This document shows positions 14,731 through 20,308 of a stretch of DNA of 20,308 nucleotides, in pieces. Below the pieces are notes generated by a model. The model ran no database searches. It was not told the origin of the DNA and saw only the letters and a program-made list of their open reading frames with translations. The stretch covers positions 19,522 to 39,829 of the forward strand of contig DCGL01000014.1 of NCBI GenBank assembly GCA_002314565.1. Reading direction: 5' to 3'. The translations under genes and the position numbers were made by a program. This stretch comes from Clostridiales bacterium UBA1779 (lineage in GTDB: Bacteria; Bacillota; Clostridia; Oscillospirales; CAG-272). Within the stretch, counting starts at the first letter, position 1; every line of letters begins with the position of its first letter.

Positions 14731-16189
14731 CTGCTTCGACCTCCTCTCCGGCATTTTCGGCGGGAGCCTGACGGAAGCCGTCAAGAGATCCCTTGACCAG
14801 GGTCAGTCCGCTTTCGGCGAGCTGAGTGCGGCAGCCGTCAATATATGCGGCTCTCTGTGCCTTGTGGGCATAGCGCTCCTCAGCCATATAAACCACGACC
14901 TCGTTTTCATCCGTCGTGGACGAGTCCGAAGTGCAGGGCATGGTGCAGATTGAGGTTACGGTTTCATCGTCAATGGTCGGCAGGACGAAGATGAACTTTG
15001 CGTCCTCTGCATCGTTGACCATGGCGGACAGCTTCGCAACCGTTTTTTCGGGCGGGACCAGGGCGGCCGTGGCGAAAAGTCTGAACACTTCGTCGAAATC
15101 GCTTTCGGCGCGGACCTCGAAGCTGAAGGCACCGATTTCAGAGCGCTCGTCGAACCAGAGAAGCTTGACTCTCTTTCCGTTTCTCAGCTCGCGAAGAACC
15201 GAGGCAACGGCGAGCTCCACGACTCCGTCGGCGCAGTATTCGTTCATATCCTCGTAGGCAGCGTCATTGATGAGCTCCGCCACATCCGCATCGGGATCTT
15301 CGGGCTCGGGCTCACCGTCTTCGCGCGGAGGAATGAAAACGAAGGGCTTGTCGGGTGCTTCAACGGGGAAGCGGCGCGACATATCCGCAAAAACGTAGGT
15401 CAGGTCGGTAGTACCGGTGTTGTATTCGCGGATGACGGGGTTTTCGCACTTTGACGAGAGCTTCCAGTGAATGCTCTTGATGGCGTCGCCCGGTCTGTAA
15501 TCGCGGATATCGGAAACCTCGATTTTTTCATAGCTGTTTACGTTCTTTTTGGTCTGCTGGGCGGAGTCCGAAACGCTTTGTGCCTTGTCGTCGTCAAGCA
15601 CGAGCTTGCGGGGCAGCACGTACACGGTTTCGTAGGATTCCTCGGGGACCTTTACGCGGAACATTCTGAAATAATCGTAAACGTAGAAGCAGCTGACCCC
15701 GATGCGGTTGGTGCCGCGGAAACGGAAGCTCACCGTGTTCTTTACGTTGTAGTCGGTTGCCGGGGGAACGGAAATGCGAACCTTTCTTTCGGCGCAGCGG
15801 ACGCTGTCGGTCTGGGGCAGCATCATATAGGCGTCGACGAAGGGATAGGGTAAAATCGATTCGTTGTAAATTCTGAATTCATATGAAAGCGGAGCACCCT
15901 TTTCGACGGTTGCATTATCCGCCATCATGTAAACCTTGATGGCCGAGCGGCCGATCAAGGCATATATCAGGGAGGCAATCGGAAAGACGTTCAGAAAACT
16001 GAAAAAGATATTTGATGCGGACGAACGCAGCAGCTGGGTTGAAAGGAGTCCGACAAGCCAGACTGCGAAGAAAAGCCAGAAGCCGCGTGTCAGGGAAATC
16101 TTTTTCCATCTGTAAACAGCGGGACGCGCACTGCGCGGAACCCGCACTTTCTTTTTGCTCACCTTTTTTTGAGGTGTTTGTTTCGGCAT
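14723..16189 (-). CDS. DUF58-domain membrane-associated protein
   Basis: 488 residues. A basic N-terminus is followed by two adjacent membrane segments (about 36-56 and 62-80), a beta-rich region, and the DUF58 signature DIRDYRPGDAIKSIHWKLSSK-type stretch at 227-247 (D230, G234, D235, H241, W242, K243). The C-terminal part is compatible with a von Willebrand A-like fold (YVFADMS around 270), where DUF58 proteins end. An acidic insert at about 290-305 (GEPEPEDPDADVAE) is unusual. The start is 12 bases after the moxR stop, with GGAG before it. It is the middle gene of the classic MoxR-DUF58-transglutaminase operon. Confidence 0.9.
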   Translation of the reverse strand: MPKQTPQKKVSKKKVRVPRSARPAVYRWKKISLTRGFWLFFAVWLVGLLSTQLLRSSASNIFFSFLNVFPIASLIYALIGRSAIKVYMMADNATVEKGAPLSYEFRIYNESILPYPFVDAYMMLPQTDSVRCAERKVRISVPPATDYNVKNTVSFRFRGTNRIGVSCFYVYDYFRMFRVKVPEESYETVYVLPRKLVLDDDKAQSVSDSAQQTKKNVNSYEKIEVSDIRDYRPGDAIKSIHWKLSSKCENPVIREYNTGTTDLTYVFADMSRRFPVEAPDKPFVFIPPREDGEPEPEDPDADVAELINDAAYEDMNEYCADGVVELAVASVLRELRNGKRVKLLWFDERSEIGAFSFEVRAESDFDEVFRLFATAALVPPEKTVAKLSAMVNDAEDAKFIFVLPTIDDETVTSICTMPCTSDSSTTDENEVVVYMAEERYAHKAQRAAYIDGCRTQLAESGLTLVKGSLDGFRQAPAENAGEEVEADA

Positions 16190-16201
16190 TTTTAACTCCG
16201 C

Positions 16202-17194
16202 TTATTTTCTCTTGCCCTTGAAGGGGACTTCGGTTGCACGCAGAATCTCGCCGAGTATCTCTTCGGGAGCGGTTCCCTTGAGTCTTGCATCCTGCTTGAG
16301 CATCAGTCTGTGGGCGATTGCGGGACGGAAAACGGCGGCGATATCGTCGGGAAGGACGAAATTGCGTCCGCGGATGAAGGCGTAGGACTGTGACAGTCTC
16401 ATCAGGGCGACGGAAGCACGGGGCGAAGCGCCGAGAGCCAGAGAGGGATGCTTTCTGGTGGCTACGATGAGGGAAACGATGTACTTGTAAAGCTCTTCAT
16501 CAATCTTGATATCCGAAACGACGTTGCGGATTTCACGCAGTTCTTCAATCGAGATGACGTTCGAAACGGCATCAAGGGGATTTACGCCGCGGCGGGCGCG
16601 GATGATGCCCATTTCCTCTTCGGGGGAAGGATAGCCCATCTTTACCTTGAGGGCAAAACGGTCGAGCTGTGCTTCGGGCAGCGGATAGGTTCCGACGTAG
16701 CCGGTCGGGTTCTGCGTTGCGATAACCATAAAGGGATCGGGAACGTTGTAGGTGACACCGTCGACGGTGACGCGGTTTTCTTCCATTGCTTCGAGCAGAG
16801 CGGACTGTGTCTTGGGTGAAGCACGGTTGATTTCATCGGCCAGCATCAGGTTGCACATAACGAGACCCTGACGGAATTCGAATTCTTCCTTCTGACGGTT
16901 GTAAATATTGTATCCTGTGATGTCGGAGGCCATAACGTCGGGGGTGAACTGGGCACGGCGGAATTCAAGACCCGTGACCTTTGCCATCGTTGCGGCAAGG
17001 GTGGTTTTACCCGTTCCGGGAACGTCTTCAATAAGTACGTGTGAGCCTGCGAACATTGCTGTGAGCAAAAGAACGATTTCGGGTCTCTTACCGACAATAA
17101 CTTTTTCTATTTCACTGATAACGGCGCTGACTTTGGGCTTGTAGGCTTCAATGTCTACTGTCTTTTCTTCTTGGAAAATGCTCTCTTCGTTCAT
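16202..17194 (-). CDS. MoxR-family AAA+ ATPase
   Basis: 330 residues. Walker A GTGKTT (60-65, within EDVPGTGKT), Walker B LMLADE (116-121), sensor-1 ATQNP (159-163) and the LDRF arginine (R179) are all intact, and the length is normal for MoxR proteins. These act as chaperone-like ATPases that mature or assemble protein complexes. A purine-rich AGGAAGG site lies 8 bases before the ATG. It is the first gene of the operon with the DUF58 and transglutaminase genes and has its own promoter upstream. Confidence 0.95.
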   Translation of the reverse strand: MNEESIFQEEKTVDIEAYKPKVSAVISEIEKVIVGKRPEIVLLLTAMFAGSHVLIEDVPGTGKTTLAATMAKVTGLEFRRAQFTPDVMASDITGYNIYNRQKEEFEFRQGLVMCNLMLADEINRASPKTQSALLEAMEENRVTVDGVTYNVPDPFMVIATQNPTGYVGTYPLPEAQLDRFALKVKMGYPSPEEEMGIIRARRGVNPLDAVSNVISIEELREIRNVVSDIKIDEELYKYIVSLIVATRKHPSLALGASPRASVALMRLSQSYAFIRGRNFVLPDDIAAVFRPAIAHRLMLKQDARLKGTAPEEILGEILRATEVPFKGKRK

Positions 17195-17235
17195 GGGGTA
17201 AACCTTCCTCTTCGGTAAATTTTGTTATAAAATAT

Positions 17236-17264
17236 ATTTTATCACATATATTAAATGTATACAA
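17236..17264 (-). promoter_or_regulatory. Promoter of the MoxR operon
   Basis: On the minus strand, TTGTAT (17264-17259), a 17-base spacer and TAAAAT (17241-17236). The predicted start is near 17229, leaving a ~34-base leader. The region 17221-17270 is markedly AT-rich compared with its surroundings. Confidence 0.7.
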
Positions 17265-17302
17265 GAAAAATATTGATGTTTTGGGTGTGATTGCCGTGTG
17301 AA

Positions 17303-17416
17303 GATGACAGGGGACGGTTCTTTTGTCATCCTGCTGATTTGGCAAGATGACAGGGGACGGTTCTTTTGTCATCTTGCCGTTTTGGCAAGATGACAAAAGA
17401 ACCGTCCCCTGTCATC
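17303..17416. repeat. REP-like cluster 2: same three-unit layout as cluster 1
   Basis: Units lie at 17303-17330 and 17346-17373 (plus) and 17389-17416 (inverted). Each is 28 bases with 15-base spacers, so starts are 43 apart and the total is 114 bases, exactly as at 10609-10722. The sequence is GATGACAG, GGGACGGTTC, TTTTGTCATC, differing from cluster 1 by A to G at one stem position. Spacers end in GATTTGGCAA or GTTTTGGCAA. It sits between the ABC operon's end and the MoxR promoter. No T-run follows on the minus strand. Confidence 0.9.
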
Positions 17417-17429
17417 TTTACAAAAATTA

Positions 17430-18215
17430 TCAGCTCAGCAGCATTCTGTCGTTGTTGAGGGCGGCACCGGATTTTTCGCGGAATGATTTCATCAGGTCAT
17501 TCACGGTGAGATGAGCTCTCTCATCTCCGGAATAATCGAGAATTATGTTTCCGTGATCCATCATTACCGTGCGAGTGCCGAGGTCCAGGGCCGACTGCAT
17601 ATTGTGAGTTATCATCATGCAGGTCAGCTTGTTTTCTCGGACGATATCGCTTGTGACTTTCAGCACTTTTTCGGCAGTGCCGGGGTCGAGGGCGGCGGTG
17701 TGTTCGTCGAGCAGCAACAGGTCGGGCGGGTTGAGAGTCGCCATAATCAGCGTCAGAGCCTGACGCTGTCCGCCGGAAAGAAGGCCGACCTTGTGGTTCA
17801 TTCTGTCCTCAAGTCCCATTCCGAGTGCAGACAGGCGCTCGCGGAAACGCTCGCGGTCAGACTTGCTGACTCCTGCAAACCAGCCTCCGTGGCCGGCGGC
17901 AAGAAAGAGATTTTCCTCGATGGTCATACCCGGGGCGCTGCCCTTCATCGGGTCCTGGAAAAGGCGGCCGATGCGGCGGCTCCTTATGTGCTCCGGCACG
18001 TTCGTAATATCGTTTCCGTCAAGCAGAATCTGTCCGCAGTCTACGCGGTTTCCTCCGGAAATCACAGAGAAAAGTGTGGACTTGCCGGCTCCGTTTGCCC
18101 CGATAACGGTGATAAACTCCCCTTTATCGGCATGAAACGAAAGATTTCTGATGGCTTTCTTTTCATCCATCGTGCCGGGATCGAAGGTCAGTGAAACGTT
18201 TCTGATATCAAGCAT
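17430..18215 (-). CDS. ABC importer ATP-binding protein
   Basis: 261 residues from 18215, chosen because of AAGGAGGT 6-7 bases upstream; longer readings extend into the permease gene. Walker A GANGAGKST (39-47), Q-loop Q87, signature LSGGQ (146-150), Walker B LLLLDE (166-171) and H-loop H204 are intact. It resembles the ATPase of ABC_sub_bind-type amino-acid importers (TrpZ-like). It overlaps the permease gene by 8 bases and energises uptake by the lipoprotein and permease encoded upstream. I see no clear Rho-independent terminator after it. Confidence 0.9.
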   Translation of the reverse strand: MLDIRNVSLTFDPGTMDEKKAIRNLSFHADKGEFITVIGANGAGKSTLFSVISGGNRVDCGQILLDGNDITNVPEHIRSRRIGRLFQDPMKGSAPGMTIEENLFLAAGHGGWFAGVSKSDRERFRERLSALGMGLEDRMNHKVGLLSGGQRQALTLIMATLNPPDLLLLDEHTAALDPGTAEKVLKVTSDIVRENKLTCMMITHNMQSALDLGTRTVMMDHGNIILDYSGDERAHLTVNDLMKSFREKSGAALNNDRMLLS

Positions 18216-19173
18216 TTTTTGACCTCCTTTCCTCTGAAAAATGACGGCGCTTTGCGGTTTTCGCCGTGATATACGGAACGAAAACGGCAAGAATTACAAT
18301 CAGAGAGGACACGGCCTTGAGCATATATGCGGGCATATTGAAGCGCAGGGCGACGGTGTAAACGGTGCGGAAAACCAGAGCTCCGACGACCATTCCGAAG
18401 ATGCGCAGGCCCATTCCGGTCTTCTTGAAGAAGGTGTGCCCGATAAGCAGTGACGCCAGGGCAATCGTGACGACTCCGCTTCCAACGTTGACGTCGGCGC
18501 TCTTTGAAAACTGTGCCATAAGGCAGCCGGCGAGGGCGGTGAAGGAGTTCGAAATGCAGAGTGCGACGGTCGTCGTCATAATCGGGTTGATTGAGGAGGC
18601 CTTCACCATGGCGTCGTTGTCACCGGTTGCGCGGATGGCAAGTCCGAGGCGCGTGCGCAGGAAGAAGAAGAGGAAAACACAGACAAGGGCAACGATAAGC
18701 GCAAGAACGATTACCGCTGACCAGTCGTAGAGAGGAGTACCCTTGAACAGCTTTTTCGTCAGCGTGAAAACCGTGTCGTTTCTGGCGATTGAAACGAGGG
18801 GGGAGCCCTTCATTATCGCCATATTGACTGAGTACAGACCCGTGTTGACGACGATTCCGGCGAGCAGGCTGTTGATTCCCATTCTCGTCTGGAGCAGGGA
18901 AACGAGAAAGCCCGACATTGCGCCGAAAAGCATGGCGAACAGAAGCGAGAGGAAGGGAAGCAGGGCGGGACTTACACCGCTCATAAGGGGAAATTCGCCC
19001 TTTGCCACCATTCCGCCGACTATTGCTCCGAGTGCGTAGCAGCCGTCGGTTGAAAGGTCGCAGACGTTGAGCATGCTGTAGCTGAGAAACAGGGCAAGCA
19101 CCGTCAGCGAGGTAATCAGTCCCTGTTCAAGAGTCGACTGACCCAGGGACAGAAGAGTTTCGAGAAATTCCAT
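18208..19173 (-). CDS. ABC importer permease (BPD_transp_2 type)
   Basis: 321 residues with about eight or nine membrane segments. SMLNVCDLSTDGCYALGA (33-50) and the stretch IRATGDNDAMVKASSIN are typical of the LivH/BPD_transp_2 superfamily, the latter being the cytoplasmic coupling loop to the ATPase. It starts two bases after the stop of the binding-protein gene, so translation is coupled. The C-terminus is basic. Probably forms a homodimer in the membrane. Substrate is set by the binding protein. Confidence 0.9.
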   Translation of the reverse strand: MEFLETLLSLGQSTLEQGLITSLTVLALFLSYSMLNVCDLSTDGCYALGAIVGGMVAKGEFPLMSGVSPALLPFLSLLFAMLFGAMSGFLVSLLQTRMGINSLLAGIVVNTGLYSVNMAIMKGSPLVSIARNDTVFTLTKKLFKGTPLYDWSAVIVLALIVALVCVFLFFFLRTRLGLAIRATGDNDAMVKASSINPIMTTTVALCISNSFTALAGCLMAQFSKSADVNVGSGVVTIALASLLIGHTFFKKTGMGLRIFGMVVGALVFRTVYTVALRFNMPAYMLKAVSSLIVILAVFVPYITAKTAKRRHFSEERRSKNA

Positions 19174-19175
19174 TG

Positions 19176-20198
19176 TCAGTCTGCAAAGTCCTCAGCTGTC
19201 TGGATGGTTTCAATCTTGTTGCAGTGAGGAAGAATTGCTGCCTTGACGGTCTCAAGGTCGAGGCCGATGGCAGCGCAGATTTCGGTGTTGATGGTGGCAG
19301 TACCGTTGTCGAACATCATAACGGGGATGTCGGCGGGATTTTTGCCTTCAAAGATAATCTGACAGGCAAGCTTGGCTGTCTCTGTACCGAGCTCGGCATA
19401 TTTTACCCCGTAACCGATGAAAGCTCCGTTCAGAGCAAAGCTGTCTGCTCCGGCATAGTGGGGAATCTGAGCCTTTTCGAACTTTTCGTAGATGGCAAGC
19501 TCGGCAGTCATAATGGAGTTATCCGTGGGAGTGAAAACGGCGTCAACCTTCTCGGCAATCAGAGCGTCGGCGGCAAGAGAAATCTCGGAAACGGTGGAGC
19601 CCGTCTTTTCAACCACGGTGATGCCCTTTAATTCAAGATAGGCCTTTGCGGCGGCGATGGCTGACTTTGAGGAGTCCTGACCGACGTCATAGAGGAAACC
19701 GATTTTCTTTGCATTCGGATTGACGTCGAAAACCAGGTCCATAATGGCGGTTGTATCGAGATAATCGGAAGAACCGGTGATGTTGGCTCCGGGCTTTTCA
19801 AGAGAGTCAACGAGCTGAGCCCCGACGGGATCGGAAACGGCGGCGAAGACAACGGGAATATCGGTGTCCATCGTCTGTGCCTGCATTGCCATGGCAACGG
19901 GAGTTGCAATACCGATCATCAGGTCAACCTTGTCGGTGATGAAGCCGCTGATGATGGTTGACATCAGGGAGGCGTCGGCGTTTGCGTTCTTATAAATGAT
20001 TTCGATTCCTTTTGCGTTCTTTTCGGCCTGCAGATTCAGCTCGGCCTTGATGTTTTCGGCAATCTGGTTCAGTGACGCGTCGTCAACGTAGTTGCAGATA
20101 CCGACCTTGATTACGTCGCTTTTCTTTTCTCCGCAGCTGCAAAGCACTGTCGTGAGTGTGAGCACAAGTGCGAGAACGAGGCAAAGTGTCTTTTTCAT
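19176..20198 (-). CDS. ABC importer substrate-binding lipoprotein (ABC_sub_bind, TrpX-like)
   Basis: 340 residues. Signal peptide 1-21 with lipobox LCS-C22, so the protein is lipid-anchored. The mature part shows the ABC_sub_bind pattern: VIKVGICNYVDDASLNQI, the segment GIATPVAMAMQA, VFAAVSDPVGAQLV, NITGSSDYLDT and KKIGFLYDVGQDSSKSA. The family includes importers for tryptophan and other aromatic or branched amino acids; specificity here is not certain. AAGGAAG precedes the ATG. First gene of a three-gene operon. The 110 bases visible upstream contain repeats and no T-box; a promoter is only weakly suggested (TTGAAA, 18 bases, CATAAA) and may lie outside the window. Confidence 0.9.
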   Translation of the reverse strand: MKKTLCLVLALVLTLTTVLCSCGEKKSDVIKVGICNYVDDASLNQIAENIKAELNLQAEKNAKGIEIIYKNANADASLMSTIISGFITDKVDLMIGIATPVAMAMQAQTMDTDIPVVFAAVSDPVGAQLVDSLEKPGANITGSSDYLDTTAIMDLVFDVNPNAKKIGFLYDVGQDSSKSAIAAAKAYLELKGITVVEKTGSTVSEISLAADALIAEKVDAVFTPTDNSIMTAELAIYEKFEKAQIPHYAGADSFALNGAFIGYGVKYAELGTETAKLACQIIFEGKNPADIPVMMFDNGTATINTEICAAIGLDLETVKAAILPHCNKIETIQTAEDFAD

Positions 20199-20256
20199 GG
20201 TTTTTCTTCCTTTTCTTTGTGTTTTATGTTCAATATTTTACGTCATTTTCAAAATC

Positions 20257-20281
20257 TGACAGGGGGACGTTTCTCCTGTCA
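20257..20281. repeat. Hairpin repeat with GGGACGTTTCT core
   Basis: TGACAGG (20257-20263) pairs with CCTGTCA (20275-20281) around GGGACGTTTCT. It resembles the REP-like units in its core but has a different, shorter stem. It lies directly upstream of the ABC operon on its leader side and abuts a MITE copy. Confidence 0.7.
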
Positions 20282-20283
20282 TC

Positions 20284-20308
20284 AGAGCCTCATCCGTCAA
20301 AGTCGGAC
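20284..20308. mobile_element. Start of a second MITE-like copy, cut by the window end
   Basis: 25 bases are identical to 3619-3643, which includes the terminal inverted repeat AGCCTCATCCGTC. The rest lies outside the window. If the copy is of similar length it would extend about 160 bases further. Confidence 0.7.

Noticed and set aside
17303..17416. Rho-independent terminator for the ABC operon
   Set aside because: The hairpins are strong but no T-run follows on the minus strand. It may still slow transcription, so I list it as a repeat only.

Overview
The window reads as chromosomal DNA of a Gram-positive-type anaerobe in the Clostridia, most likely a gut Oscillospirales-like lineage. The grounds are strong AAGGAGG-type ribosome binding sites, consensus TTGACA/TATAAT promoters, a PadR-DUF1700-DUF4097 cassette, a DUF1538/P-II-like operon, a surface protein with a TG-type sorting tail, and abundant small palindromic repeats. 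The taxonomic placement is inference. I see no rRNA, tRNA, CRISPR, phage or transposase gene.

Layout: (1) 1-1.73 kb, minus strand: a secreted repeat-rich surface protein with its own promoter and terminator, divergent from (2) 1.76-3.6 kb, plus strand: a cation diffusion facilitator (probably Mn-type) coupled to ruvX, closed by a terminator. (3) A 184-bp MITE-like element sits against (4) 3.8-5.73 kb, minus strand: PadR regulator, DUF1700 membrane protein and DUF4097 protein, overlapping genes behind one strong promoter. (5) 5.76-6.02 kb: an array of diverged hairpins with a 52-bp period. (6) 6.1-8.4 kb, minus strand: a DUF1538 membrane protein followed by two P-II-like proteins. (7) 8.4-10.6 kb: two divergent TIM-barrel sugar phosphate isomerase/epimerase-like genes whose 102-bp leaders are near-identical inverted copies, each with two hairpins before the Shine-Dalgarno. 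(8) 10.6-10.86 kb: a REP-like cluster and terminators. (9) 10.86-17.26 kb, minus strand: the MoxR ATPase, DUF58 and transglutaminase operon. (10) 17.3-17.42 kb: a second REP-like cluster with the same geometry as the first. (11) 17.43-20.2 kb, minus strand: an ABC importer of the ABC_sub_bind (TrpX-like) type, encoded as binding lipoprotein, permease and ATPase. (12) The right edge carries another hairpin repeat and the start of a second MITE copy.

The protein-coding content is mostly recognisable housekeeping, envelope and transport modules. The least explained parts are non-coding: the duplicated structured leaders of the isomerase pair, the 52-bp hairpin array, and the repeat family with a constant GGGACGGTTCT-like core, variable stems and fixed 43-bp spacing. 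Some of these repeats appear to have been recruited as transcription terminators. All functional statements are from reading the sequence; no searches were run.
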